This document shows positions 1 through 8,478 of a DNA stretch of 64,000 nt, piece after piece. The translations under genes were made by a program, and so were the position numbers. This DNA is from CAYWMD01 sp964458575 (GTDB taxonomy: Bacteria > Verrucomicrobiota > Verrucomicrobiia > Limisphaerales > JADLHS01): NCBI GenBank assembly GCA_964458575.1, contig CAYWMD010000009.1, positions 92,649-156,648 on the forward strand, written 5' to 3'. Under the pieces are notes generated by a model. The model did no database searches. It saw only the letters and a list, made by a program, of their open reading frames with translations, and was not told the origin of the DNA. Position 1 is the first letter of the stretch. The number at the start of each line of letters is the position of its first letter.

Positions 1-7
1 TCAACGT

Positions 8-856
8 ATGACAAAAAATCAGACCTTGCTGGCGACAGTTTCCTCGACCCTCATGCTGGTGTCTTTTTCGGCTCGGGCCAACTATAATTTCGAGACTTTT
101 AACACGGACTTGGCGGGGTGGACTTATACCAACCCCGGCGGTGCGACGAACGGTTCCACTTTGGGCTGGAACAACTCTGCGAATTCCGGAGGCGCGGCAG
201 GCGAGATTGGTGGCACCCTTGCCAGAGTCAACGTTCCCACGTCTCCCACGGCTTTGGGGATGCCACGGATACTGGACACTTCGACCAGCCGTCTCCTCGG
301 CTTGACGCTTAACACTGCAATCTCGGTCAGTGGCAAGATGTACTTGGGTGATCCCGGCACCGCCGATACCGGCATCTACATCGGATATTTTAACACCGCT
401 GCTCCGGACGTCCAACGGCTCGCCCTCAGGATTGATGGACCAAGCGCTCATCCCCAGTGGCGTGCCCGATTCGCATCGGGATGGAGTGGCAGTGGTACAA
501 CCGGAACCAGGACAGCAATGGCTGCCACATTTAATGCAACTGCGCTTGATTTTAGCTTCAGCTTTGCGCCCTCCGGCTTGAACGACGGTGCTGGCACACT
601 AACGGGAAGCATATACAATGTGGGGACGGCAGAAACTTTTACAGTCACTGCCTTCAGCATTTTGGCGAATGCGAACTCCTTTGACGCTTTCGGCATCTGG
701 GGTGATTCGTCAGGCAGCTCGGACATCACAAGGGTGCAAACAGCGTGGTTTGATAATCTCACTTACACCGTCGTACCGGAACCTGCGGCCGCCTTGTTGC
801 TACCCTTTGGCGCTGGACTCCTCTTGCTGGCAAGGAACAAAACCCGTCGGGCATAG
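8..856 (+). CDS. PEP-CTERM sorting domain protein
   Basis: This is a 282-residue secreted protein. Residues 1-24 form a typical signal peptide ending SARA, followed by a Gly/Ser/Thr/Asn-rich body with no recognised enzymatic motif. The C-terminus carries a PEP-CTERM sorting signal: VPEP at 256-259, then a hydrophobic stretch and a basic tail (ARNKTRRA). Proteins with this signal are processed by an exosortase in the inner membrane and are usually linked to extracellular polysaccharide. The exosortase gene at 8681-10432 in this window is a plausible partner. ATG at 8 is the only sensible start, but the upstream region is cut off by the window edge, so its promoter cannot be judged. The body resembles extracellular matrix or adhesin-like proteins only in general composition, so its specific role is unknown. 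Confidence 0.9.
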   Translation: MTKNQTLLATVSSTLMLVSFSARANYNFETFNTDLAGWTYTNPGGATNGSTLGWNNSANSGGAAGEIGGTLARVNVPTSPTALGMPRILDTSTSRLLGLTLNTAISVSGKMYLGDPGTADTGIYIGYFNTAAPDVQRLALRIDGPSAHPQWRARFASGWSGSGTTGTRTAMAATFNATALDFSFSFAPSGLNDGAGTLTGSIYNVGTAETFTVTAFSILANANSFDAFGIWGDSSGSSDITRVQTAWFDNLTYTVVPEPAAALLLPFGAGLLLLARNKTRRA

Positions 857-1737
857 GGTTCTGCCTTGTAGGCGGGTCGGTTTCGGCTGGGTGGAAATAA
901 CCTGTAATCGAAGCACCGATTACCCAGTCGGCGAACCTTCGCGGCAGGTCACGATAGCCAGATCGGCCAGTTCGAGTTCCATTGGATTCCCGCCAGAAGG
1001 CCTCATACAATAGCAAAAGGAGGTCGACGATGGAGCGACACAACGAGCGTTCCTGACGCAACTCGACGATGACTTCCTTCGCCGGGAGCAAATCCTGGAA
1101 CTTCTGCGGACGGCGCGGCGTGAATTCCTCGACCGCCTTGCGGACTGCGGCTGCATCAAAGGAGGACATAAGCTGGATTGTGGCGGATGCAAACCGGGAA
1201 ACTGGTTGACGGCAGAATGTCCACGGCGATGCGGTGGATCGGACAGATCCCTGCCTGAACCGGCACGCGGCCCATGCCTGTCTGTGGCTGGACGGCAACC
1301 ACGGCAAGTTCACAGGATGGAGTTTGTCTGCGGAATATCCAACTCCGTTGCTGCTGCCGGTTCGCGGCCGGTTGAAGCCGCGTCATTGCCACGGATGTGG
1401 ACTGTTTGCGCTCGTGCCTGTTGGCCCGGACTGGACGCGGCTGCGGACTGTTTGCAGACACGGATCAGCCGCAACTGCGGCCTGCTCTTTGCCTGTCCAT
1501 GTTCGCGGACTTGCCGCGTTGTTGGTCGTGAGCAATTCATATTGCGAGGTTGATTGGCGGCTTCACCGGGACTGTTTCGCGGACGCAGAAACCTTCGGCA
1601 CGAAGGGGTAACGCGTGCCTTGTCTTAAACATGATGAGCCACACACTGCCTCCTCTGTTGCAGCAGATCACGGAGATTGCAGTCACGGAGGTCGCCGCGT
1701 CCGACAAGCAATCGCCTGCCGACAAGGAGTGAACGCC
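857..1737. other. Gene-poor stretch between PEP-CTERM gene and AbiE pair
   Basis: Apart from the small broken reading frame at 1014-1169, I see no convincing gene here. Open frames on both strands are Cys/Arg-rich and look like chance translation of GC-rich DNA. Nothing resembling a tRNA, an insertion sequence end or the dispersed repeats found further right was seen. Decayed accessory DNA is the likeliest reading. Confidence 0.5.
1014..1169 (-). pseudogene. Possible truncated small conserved ORF
   Basis: A minus-strand reading frame opens with ATG at 1169 and encodes about 50 residues of protein-like sequence starting MSSFDAAAVRKAVEEF, rich in charged and hydrophobic residues in a helical pattern. 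The frame then runs into low-quality sequence (YEAFWRESNGTRT onwards) that does not look like the same protein. I read this as a remnant or broken copy of a small gene. I do not recognise its function with confidence. A short genuine gene with an unusual C-terminus remains possible. Confidence 0.3.
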
Positions 1738-2583
1738 TCACGCCGGCAGGAGATTCAGCAAGTGGGTCTTGACGTATTTCCCAGCCGCTTGAGGGTCGTA
1801 GGTGATGTCGGTGCGGAGCAGCGGCTGCATGTCCGAACAGAATCCGCGGTCCTTGAGGTGGCCTTCGAGAATTCCGATAAACTCCGCCCGACCGGCTTTT
1901 GTGCCTTCTTGCTTCAAGTAGTGCTCGAAGGACGCGATGATTGCTGCCGGGTCAACGGGCGTTGGTGATTTGGTCAGTGCCCAATACAAATCGAACAAAT
2001 CACGACCCCGCTTCCGCTGGAACATGGCGCGCATCTTTGTTCCCAGCATTTCGTGGATGTCGAAGCCTTTAACGTGGGTTTGGACTGCCTTGTCGCGAAA
2101 TGGAAAGCTGAATGGCATCTCAACAACCGCCCGATGCGGCTTGCGTTCGGTCACGTTCGCTTCGACGACAATTTCCAGCGTCCGGTTTGGCTCGATGATT
2201 GAGCGTGCTGAGTAAGTCATGCGCAACACGCGTGACGGCTTGACGGTGTTTCGGATCGCCAATGCGAGCGTGTCCCAAACGGACGTCTTTGGCGCTCCCA
2301 GAACATCGGTCAGCACGCGACGGATTGCTCGGCGGATGTGGTCGGCAGGGCGAGTCCCGACCACGACTAAATCAATGTCCTCGCTGTAACGTACGGGTGG
2401 CGCAAGATGGACCTTGTGAAGGAGCGTGCCGCCGCGCATGGCGATTTGGGAACTCAGGAATTTGTCGTCGAACAGCGCAACCATCGCGCGGCACAGCAGG
2501 AGGTCCTGCTCCACCTGATACTGCGCCGTCCACGGCACAACGGCTTGGTGCGCCAGAATATCTTGGCGGGTGATCGGCGTCAT
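1738..2583 (-). CDS. abiEii: AbiEii/AbiGii-type nucleotidyltransferase toxin
   Basis: The protein has 281 residues and belongs to the nucleotidyltransferase AbiEii/AbiGii toxin family, the toxin half of type IV toxin-antitoxin and phage-abortive systems. The polymerase-beta-like motif is visible as GGTLLHKVHL at 51-60 followed by SEDIDLV at 67-73, which carries the metal-binding Asp pair. A later KRGRDLFDLYWAL segment matches the conserved RDLFDLY motif of the family. The start codon overlaps the stop of the upstream antitoxin by four bases (ATGA), the usual AbiEi-AbiEii arrangement, so the two are co-translated. Family members act in the cytoplasm by nucleotide transfer to RNA. The exact target here cannot be read from sequence. 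Confidence 0.92.
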   Translation of the reverse strand: MTPITRQDILAHQAVVPWTAQYQVEQDLLLCRAMVALFDDKFLSSQIAMRGGTLLHKVHLAPPVRYSEDIDLVVVGTRPADHIRRAIRRVLTDVLGAPKTSVWDTLALAIRNTVKPSRVLRMTYSARSIIEPNRTLEIVVEANVTERKPHRAVVEMPFSFPFRDKAVQTHVKGFDIHEMLGTKMRAMFQRKRGRDLFDLYWALTKSPTPVDPAAIIASFEHYLKQEGTKAGRAEFIGILEGHLKDRGFCSDMQPLLRTDITYDPQAAGKYVKTHLLNLLPA

Positions 2584-3404
2584 ACTTTCAGCTCACTGGA
2601 ATTGTTGAGCACCTGCCAGCGTCTGATAAGCGGGAAGTTGTCGCGTTTGCCTTTGGCCGGGGCGAGCGTTACGGGCGTCAAGTTATCGGGCAACCAGTCG
2701 CGGACAACTTTTGACAGTGACTTGTTGCCACACGCTTCGATGACAAATCCCAACCGCTGTGCGACGGCGGGTTCGTTCTCCAAATCCAATACGCGCTTGA
2801 GCTCGCGGGCGCGCAAGAGCGGCAGAAGCGGGCGGATGGTTTCCGCCGCGCGCTCGATGCCGCCGATGCTGGTTGCGTATCGAATCAGGTCATACGCCGT
2901 TGCCTCGGGCGTGCTGATCCGAAGTGGTGCGACTGCGCCTTCAGGCTGTTGGGTGGGCGTTCGCTCAATCCCTCGCTTCACGAAGAATCGAAGCTGGGTT
3001 CTTCCAACCTTGATCGGTCTGAATGGTTTGTCGGTCATCACTTGGGTGACTTGGAGAGCCTGCGGATTTGAACCGTAGGAACTGGCCGCTGATTGAAGCG
3101 CCAGATAATAGGGACAACCAAGCCAGTCGAAGTAATCTTGAAGCCACCAGTTCGCCGGGGGCGCGCCCATGTTGCGGTGTTCCGGGCTGACTATTAAGTA
3201 GAACGGTTGCCGGGTAGAAATCCTGACGACTTTGCTGCGCAGTCGCGTTAATTGGCGCTTGGCAGCGAGTGCCGACAGTCCGGACGCCTTGCCCAAATCA
3301 GACAAAGCAAGCGTAACGCGCCCCAATGCCAATCGAGCATCACAAAAAGCCTCCGCCGCACCGCTTTGGCGGGCTTTTGTAGCGGTTTTGGCCTTATTTT
3401 TCAT
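2580..3404 (-). CDS. abiEi: AbiEi-type antitoxin / transcriptional autoregulator
   Basis: This 274-residue protein lies immediately upstream of abiEii and overlaps it by ATGA. Length and position match AbiEi antitoxins, which have an N-terminal winged-helix DNA-binding domain (here roughly residues 15-75, LGRVTLALSDL to VVRIS) and a larger C-terminal domain. I chose ATG at 3404 (MKNKAKTA) over the much longer open frame because a promoter with ideal spacing ends six bases before it and the upstream frame reads as Arg-rich noise. AbiEi proteins neutralise the toxin indirectly and repress their own promoter by binding inverted repeats. Nested inverted repeats lie exactly at the promoter here, which strongly supports the assignment. 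Confidence 0.88.
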   Translation of the reverse strand: MKNKAKTATKARQSGAAEAFCDARLALGRVTLALSDLGKASGLSALAAKRQLTRLRSKVVRISTRQPFYLIVSPEHRNMGAPPANWWLQDYFDWLGCPYYLALQSAASSYGSNPQALQVTQVMTDKPFRPIKVGRTQLRFFVKRGIERTPTQQPEGAVAPLRISTPEATAYDLIRYATSIGGIERAAETIRPLLPLLRARELKRVLDLENEPAVAQRLGFVIEACGNKSLSKVVRDWLPDNLTPVTLAPAKGKRDNFPLIRRWQVLNNSSELKV

Positions 3405-3440
3405 TTGCACATCATACCGTCTGACGGTTCGTTGTGCAAA
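3404..3440 (-). promoter_or_regulatory. abiE promoter with nested inverted-repeat operator
   Basis: Reading the minus strand, a -35 box TTGCAC (3439-3434) and a -10 box TATGAT (3416-3411) are separated by exactly 17 bases. The -10 box ends six bases before the ATG, so transcription should begin at or next to the start codon; no Shine-Dalgarno sequence is present. An outer inverted repeat (TTTGCACA at 3404-3411, TGTGCAAA at 3433-3440) spans the promoter, and an inner 13-base palindrome ACCGTCTGACGGT (3416-3428) sits between the boxes. The layout fits AbiEi-type negative autoregulation. Confidence 0.78.
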
Positions 3441-3628
3441 CGGAATAAAACCAGCAAAATGCCAAAACGGTCGGTGCGGCTGGACGGCGCGACAGGCGGA
3501 ACGAACGCATAGTCGTTCCCGCTGGCGCGAACGGACCGTTGATGATCCCAACCGTCGCGGCGTGTGCGGGCGGTTGGCGGAGCGAAATGAGCGCGGCCAA
3601 CAGCCCGCAGGGGCCAGCGGTTGCACCA

Positions 3629-5215
3629 CTAATTTGGGTCAACGATGGCCGCCTCCAATTCCGCGATGAATCGAGGCAACAACGCGCCTTGGGAAAACTG
3701 GTGTGCCAGGGACGCATAACGCTCCGGCTCACCGCGCTGTTTGAGCGCGGCCATCCGTTGAATCTGGTCCCGGCAGCGGTCCACGTCCCCGTGTGGCACG
3801 CAGGCAGTGACCGGCGAATCGAGCGCATCAAGCAACTCCGAGAGATGGCTGGGTTTGGGGCCGAGGTAGAGGACCGGCGCGCCGACGCTCAACACATTGT
3901 AGATCTTGCAGGGGTGAACGACGCCGACGAACGGATTCCCCATCACCACGACGTGCAGATCCGCCGCCGAGAGGGAGGCGCTGAGTTCGTTCAGCGGTTG
4001 GTAGGGGAGGCAGAGGAGGTTGGAAGATGGAAGATGGGAGATAGCAGGTGTGGGTTGAGAGTTGAGGGTTGAGGGTTGAGAGATTTCTGATTGTGGCGAC
4101 ACCTCACCCTGGCGCGCTCCCATAGCCCTCACCCCTGACCCCTCTCCCGTCCGACGGGCGAGGGGAACCGGGGGGCGGAGAGGGGAATCCGCAGGTGGAA
4201 GGTCGGGGGAACATTCAACATTCAACATCGAACATCCATGGCCCTCACCCCTGACCCCTCTCCCGTCCGACGGGCGAGGGGAACCGGGAGGCGGAGAGGC
4301 GGGATTGGGATTAGGATTAAGATTAGGATTAAGATTAAGATTAAGATTGGGGGTGGGAGACTCAGGAGTTGAAACGCTGACAGGCTGCGATGGTGAAACA
4401 GGGCGTCCTGCCAAGGCCTGGATTTTTTTGAATTCGCTGCCGCCGCCGACGAACAGGAAGACGAATCTCGGGTCGTGGGCCAGTTCCCGGGCGACCGCCA
4501 ACAAGGTGTCCAAAGGATGGCAGGGGCTGTGGTTGCCGGAATACATGATGACAAATTTATCATCGAGCTTATGCGCTTTGCGAAATCGCTCGCGTCCCGG
4601 GGCGTCGAATGTCACCGCGTCATCGTGCGCCCAGGGGGGAATCACCGCGATGCGCTCCGGCGCGATACCCTTGGCGAGGATGCGGTCCTGCATGAAGCGA
4701 TCGAGCGCGATGATTTTGTCCGCCCGATGCAGGCTGTAACGTGACATCCAGTGGAGCAGGCGGGCCGGCAACGAGCCTTCGCGCAACCAACCGGCGGCAA
4801 TGGCTTCGTCCGGGTTCAGGTCCATGACCCAATACACAAACCGGGCGCCGCGGAGGCGTGCGTATAGTGCGCCGATGAAAGAAATGAGCGGTGGCGAGGT
4901 GAGGGCGACGACAACATCAGGCTTGCGCGTGGTCAGCAGCCGGCAAACGCAGGACAGGATGAAGCTGGCGAAATCGGCGGCGCGGCGCCATTTGGCGGAT
5001 TTGCCGAAAGCGGTGGTGCTGATCCGGTGAATGTGGATGCCGCGCCAGTTCTCGTGCGCCGGGAAAACGCGCTCGGGATTGTCGTAGGCGCGGCGGCTTG
5101 CAATGACGGTGACCTCATGGCCGCGCTCGACCAAGCCTAGCGCGAGATCGCTCAGGTGTTGTCCCGTGGATACAACGTCGGGCCAAAAAGCCTGGTTAAG
5201 GAGGAGGAATTTCAC
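3629..5215 (-). CDS. WbuB-like family 4 glycosyltransferase with in-frame repeat insert
   Basis: This is a GT-B fold glycosyltransferase of the WbuB/WcaI-like type. It opens KFLLLNQAFWPD, and the C-terminal domain contains LLCLPYQPLNELSASLSAAD and HPCKIYNVLSVGAPVLYLG, typical of sugar-nucleotide-binding domains in this family. GTG at 5215 is the chosen start; the longer frame upstream only reads dispersed repeats. With this start it has 528 residues against roughly 400 for relatives. The excess is a single low-complexity block (4019-4399) between LAGRP and LLCLPYQP, built from intergenic repeat families. It is likely cytoplasmic, transferring a sugar to a lipid-linked glycan. It lies apart from the main locus, separated by the 5.2-6.8 kb repeats and a toxin-antitoxin pair. 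Confidence 0.88.
   Translation of the reverse strand: MKFLLLNQAFWPDVVSTGQHLSDLALGLVERGHEVTVIASRRAYDNPERVFPAHENWRGIHIHRISTTAFGKSAKWRRAADFASFILSCVCRLLTTRKPDVVVALTSPPLISFIGALYARLRGARFVYWVMDLNPDEAIAAGWLREGSLPARLLHWMSRYSLHRADKIIALDRFMQDRILAKGIAPERIAVIPPWAHDDAVTFDAPGRERFRKAHKLDDKFVIMYSGNHSPCHPLDTLLAVARELAHDPRFVFLFVGGGSEFKKIQALAGRPVSPSQPVSVSTPESPTPNLNLNLNPNLNPNPNPASPPPGSPRPSDGRGVRGEGHGCSMLNVECSPDLPPADSPLRPPVPLARRTGEGSGVRAMGARQGEVSPQSEISQPSTLNSQPTPAISHLPSSNLLCLPYQPLNELSASLSAADLHVVVMGNPFVGVVHPCKIYNVLSVGAPVLYLGPKPSHLSELLDALDSPVTACVPHGDVDRCRDQIQRMAALKQRGEPERYASLAHQFSQGALLPRFIAELEAAIVDPN
4019..4399. repeat. Repeat block inserted in frame in a glycosyltransferase gene
   Basis: The 381-bp block contains gattaa/gattag hexamers (about 4310-4350), a 'gaacattcaacatcgaacatcc' type run (about 4208-4238), two copies of a roughly 55-bp unit with a CCCGTCCGACGGG hairpin (4128-4182 and 4244-4298), and gttgaggg heptamers (about 4050-4080). 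All these families recur in intergenic DNA elsewhere in the window. The block is exactly 127 codons long and stop-free in the glycosyltransferase frame. Confidence 0.8.
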
Positions 5216-5570
5216 GGTCGCTTCGGCAGATAAAAGCAGAAATGGGGAAAGCGGAAAACAGAAATGTGAGACACGGATTGCACGGATTGGAACGGAGCAG
5301 AGATCCAGGGTTAAACCACGAAAGACACGAAAGACACGAAACAAGTCGAACACGGATTACGATTCAGATTAAGATTAGGATTAAGATGAAGATTAAGAGT
5401 AGAAGGATGGAGGGGAAGGGCTGAGAGGGGGAAAGGGGGAAAGACGAAGGCGGAGGACGGAGGGCGGACCATCTGAGGACGGAACTGATTCACCACGAAA
5501 CACACGAAATACACGAATACGAAAAAGGAGTAAGCGGAGGCAACGGAGCGAAGCCAAAAACCTAAAATGC

Positions 5571-5643
5571 TGCCCAGTGAAGTAGCGGGCCCAGAGGAAT
5601 ACCGAAACGATTCCACGGGCCAAATGCACTGCACGGGCCAAGG
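5571..5643. repeat. Bulged hairpin repeat, long (nested) form
   Basis: Outer left arm GCCCAGTGAAG and a degraded outer right arm (gcactgCACGGGCC) flank an inner hairpin with arms GGAAT and ATTCC followed by ACGGGCC. This copy is less perfect than those at 46 kb and 50.7 kb. Confidence 0.6.
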
Positions 5644-6420
5644 AGCGCGTAAAGCGGTGAGCGAAGGTGAAAAGTGATGACGCAAAGTTCATCGGAGATG
5701 GCAAAAGATGACAAAAGATGACAAAACGTGACTGGAATTAAATTTTTTGCGCTTTAGTGGTCTGTTGATCGGGTGCGGAAAAGGAAGAAGCTTTACCTTT
5801 TCTTTACCGATTTTCGCTTTCCGCGCCGGTTTCGTTTGGCGACGTGCTGCGGCCTGGAATGCCGCGCTCCTAGAGTGGAAAACTTTACCTTTTCTTTACC
5901 TTTTGTTTACCGAAATCGCTTTTCGCCTGGTTGTGTCCCATGTTTCCCCCTGAAGCCGTTCGCCGACCGGCGCTCCAAGCCGCTCGGGCGCGAAAGGAGC
6001 GGTCTATTTCAAAGAACAAGTTAACGACGCACACCCGGCTACAGGCATGAGGTCAGGATTAAGATTAGGAGTAAGATTCTGGTTCAAAGTAACATTTATG
6101 ATTCAGACCTTTTGCCCTGGCTTGCCGCTGGCATACAACGCCGCGAACGATGCGGACGTTAAATCAGCGAACACGGAGAGTCCAGAAAAAAGTGGAAATT
6201 TTTTTGCCACGGATGGACACGGATCAAAAGTCAAAAAGCTGAAACACTGAAATGCTGACAGGCTGACAGGCTGAAACCGGAGACCGGAGACCTGACCAAA
6301 AACTGAAAAGCTGAAAAACTGAAAAGCTGACATGCTGACCCGCCTTCGTAAGACTTCGGCGCGGCAAGAAGGCTGAGACACGAATTGCACGAATTGGCAC
6401 GAAGCCAAAATCAAAATGCT

Positions 6421-6458
6421 GCCCGGTGAAATATGCGAGGCCATTTCACGGGCCGAGG
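6421..6458. repeat. Bulged hairpin repeat, short form
   Basis: Left arm GCCCGGTGAAAT and right arm ATTTCACGGGCC pair with one bulged base. The loop differs from other copies while the arms are kept. The last pairs change together (AAG/CTT in other copies, AAAT/ATTT here). Confidence 0.65.
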
Positions 6459-6763
6459 AGCACGGAGCAAAAACGTTCTTAACCACGGATGGACACGAAT
6501 GGACACGGATCAAAAGTCAAAAAGCTGAAAAACTGAAAAGCTGACAGGCTGACAGGCTGAAACCGGATACCGGAAACCGAAAATGTAAAATCTGAAACGC
6601 TAAAAAGCTGACATGCTGAAAGGCGGAGAAGCTGAAACGGGCGAATTGCGGGAAGCGGGGAGCGGAGGACAAATCCTGAGAAAGAGAAAAGGGGAAAAGG
6701 GGAAAAGGGGCGGAGGAAAGACGGGGGACTTGAGGCGGGAGATGGGGTGGGGTGAATTTGTGC

Positions 6764-6798
6764 TTTCATTTTGCAGTCAAATGCACTATGGTCCGCGT
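6764..6798 (+). promoter_or_regulatory. Candidate promoter of the FitAB-type toxin-antitoxin pair
   Basis: TTTCAT (6764-6769), a 17-base spacer and TATGGT (6787-6792) end six bases before the ATG at 6799. The spacing to the start codon is the same as in the abiE promoter, and again no Shine-Dalgarno sequence is present, so a leaderless message is possible. The -35 match is weak. Confidence 0.4.
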
Positions 6799-7038
6799 AT
6801 GAAAACCGTCTGCCTTACCATCCGGGACTGTCCGGCAGAAGTGCACCGGGCCCTGAGCGAGCGGGCCGCAGCCCACAAGCGCAGCCTGAACTCGGAAACC
6901 ATTGTCGTTTTAGAAAACGCCCTGGAGGCTCGGCGCATGAGCGAAGCGGAGTTGCGCCGGGCCATCCGTTCCATTCCCACAAAGGCGCGGTTGTCGCTGG
7001 CCGAAATGCGAGCCGCGATCCGGGAGGGACGGAAATGA
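6799..7038 (+). CDS. FitA/VapB-like ribbon-helix-helix antitoxin
   Basis: This is a 79-residue antitoxin. Residues 3-45 (TVCLTIRDCPAEVHRALSER and on through SLNSETIVVLENAL) fit a FitA-type ribbon-helix-helix DNA-binding domain: a short beta strand, then two helices with the conserved S-x-N-x-E pattern. The C-terminal part (IPTKARLSLAEMRAAIREGR) would wrap the toxin. The gene overlaps the following PIN-domain toxin gene by ATGA, the standard VapBC/FitAB arrangement. ATG at 6799 was chosen because an upstream in-frame ATG would add a non-conserved MHYGPR. RHH antitoxins of this type usually repress their own promoter, and a promoter candidate lies directly upstream. Confidence 0.87.
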   Translation: MKTVCLTIRDCPAEVHRALSERAAAHKRSLNSETIVVLENALEARRMSEAELRRAIRSIPTKARLSLAEMRAAIREGRK

Positions 7039-7433
7039 TTGTGGTGGACGCCACGGTCGTAGCCGGATTTCTCTTTTCCGCGGACGCATTCCACGTCCAG
7101 GCCGAGGCGGTGCGTGAGAAGGATGCAGACTGGCATTGCCCGGAACTGGTATTCTCCGAGGTGCGCAGCGTGGGGATGAAACATCACCAGAAAGGCGATA
7201 CGCTGGATGCGACAATCGCGCGGTGCAATCTTACGGCGGCAACGGTTTCGGTTTATCGGATGCACTCGCACAGCGTGTTGCACGCGGCCGACGAGGGTTC
7301 GATTTGGGTTTATGACGCTGAATATGTGGCGCTCGCTCGTCAGTTGCAGGTGAAACTCGTTACCACGGACGAAAGGATACTGGAACAATTTCCGGCCGTC
7401 GCGGTATCCCCGGCTGATTTTCTGAAAAGCTGA
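7035..7433 (+). CDS. PIN-domain ribonuclease toxin (VapC/FitB-like)
   Basis: This 132-residue PIN-domain protein is the toxin partner of the preceding antitoxin. The acidic active-site residues of the family are in place: Asp5 (MIVVD), Glu42 (LVFSEV), Asp94 (VYDAEY) and Asp112 (TTDERI). Such toxins are Mg-dependent endoribonucleases that cleave tRNA, rRNA or mRNA in the cytoplasm. ATG at 7035 overlaps the antitoxin stop; longer versions of the frame would run through the antitoxin gene out of frame. Its length is normal for the family. The system sits between two repeat fields, a typical accessory position. Confidence 0.9.
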   Translation: MIVVDATVVAGFLFSADAFHVQAEAVREKDADWHCPELVFSEVRSVGMKHHQKGDTLDATIARCNLTAATVSVYRMHSHSVLHAADEGSIWVYDAEYVALARQLQVKLVTTDERILEQFPAVAVSPADFLKS

Positions 7434-8344
7434 TCGCGTAAAGCGGCGTAAAGCCGCACCACGGCCAAGGGCGGAGGACAGACCACGGATCACGGACCAC
7501 GAAAGACACGAAAGACACGAAACACGGAGAGGGACGACGAGGTCATGGGATTAAGATTAGGAGTAGGATTAAGATGAAGATTAAGAGTAGAAGGAGGAAG
7601 GGGAAGAGGTGAAAAGGGGAAAAGGGGAAAAGGGGCGGAGGAAAGACGAGGGCGGACCATCTGAGGACGGAGGGCTTTCCTTAAATGCTGAAACGCTGAA
7701 ACCTGAAACGCTGAAAAGCTGCTCGCGTAAAAGCGCGTTGCGGCACGCGATTCTGAAGCTGAAAAAGGACCACGGACCACGGAGCATGGGCAAAAGCTGA
7801 AGAACCGAAACCTGAAACCTGTTGTCGGAGCGAGGAGCAGCGAGCGGGGAGCAGCGAGCGGGGAGCGGGGAGCGCGTGACCGCCAAAATCTGAAATCTGA
7901 AAAGCTGACATGCCGAAATCGGATTAAGATTACGATTAAGAGTAAGACGGAGGACGGTGACCTGTTGTCGGAGCGGGGAGCGGGAAAGGAAGAGGGGAAA
8001 AGGGGAAAGGGGGAAGAGGGGCGGAGGAAAGACGATGGCGGAGGACGGAGGACGGACCATCTGAGGACGGAACTGATTCACCACGAAACACACGAAATAC
8101 ACGAATACGAAACAGGAGTAAGCGGAGGCAACGGAGCGAAGCCAAAAAGCTGAAAGGCTGCCCAGTGAAGTAGCTGGCCGTGAGGTTCCACGGGCTGAAC
8201 GCACTTCACGGGCCAAGGAGGGCGGACCAGGCGGGAATCAATATCGAACATTCAACACCCAACATCGAACATCCATTCAAGGGTCAAGGCTGAAACCTGA
8301 AACCTGAAACCTGGAGGGAGGAGGCGCGCACGGAGTGACGCGCC
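7434..8344. repeat. Repeat field II
   Basis: No gene was seen. It contains ggaccac heptamers and acgaaagac nonamers (about 7480-7530), gattaa hexamers (about 7548-7590 and 7921-7945), tgaaacg/ctgaaac heptamers (about 7685-7720), and gaacatc heptamers (about 8243-8275). A composite block at 8037-8165 is almost identical to 5455-5580. A hairpin GGCGCGCAC/GTGACGCGCC lies at 8323-8344. Reading frames here are repeat translations rich in S, F, L and P. Confidence 0.75.
8160..8219. repeat. Bulged hairpin repeat, long (nested) form
   Basis: Outer arms GCCCAGTGAAG and CTTCACGGGCC enclose a second, weaker pair (tggcCGTGagg and CCACGGGCT). It lies at the end of the composite repeat shared with 5455-5580. 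Confidence 0.65.
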
Positions 8345-8478
8345 CTACCTGTGGTTCAGCGTGATGAGGGAGGGGAGTTGTTTGCGGAGAGCCGCTTCGG
8401 CCTGGGATTCGTCGCCGACTCCGCTGATGGCGATTTCGAGGATGCGCAAGCCGTAATTCCGGGTGCCGCGTGATACTC
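8345..8478 (-). pseudogene. Diverged copy of an exosortase/EpsI C-terminal end (third copy)
   Basis: Reading the minus strand, SRGTRNYGLRILEIAISGVG is followed by DESQAEAALRKQLPSLITLN and a stop at 8345-8347. It aligns with the last residues of the exosortase gene (AGRRNMGQRLLEIGVWG and so on). It has no start and no upstream domain, so it is a gene fragment. It follows directly on a second fragment of the same type. Confidence 0.72.

Larger units (their letters stand above)
5216..6763. repeat. Repeat field I
   Basis: No gene was seen in this 1.5-kb stretch. It contains acgaaagac nonamers (about 5318-5343), gattaa-type hexamers (about 5360-5400 and 6058-6074), a cacgaaatacacgaata run (about 5490-5525), atgacaaaag decamers (about 5697-5728), and two CTTTACCTTTTCTTTACC blocks (5791-5808 and 5883-5900). 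A near-duplicate block, 'acggatcaaaagtcaaaa' plus gctgaca repeats, occurs at 6207-6290 and again at 6483-6570. Two hairpin elements (listed separately) lie within it. Reading frames here are translations of repeats. Confidence 0.75.

Noticed and set aside
5311..6769. Several Ser/Phe/Leu/Pro-rich open frames in repeat field I
   Set aside because: All are translations of gattaa, acgaaagac and ctgaaa units in different frames.
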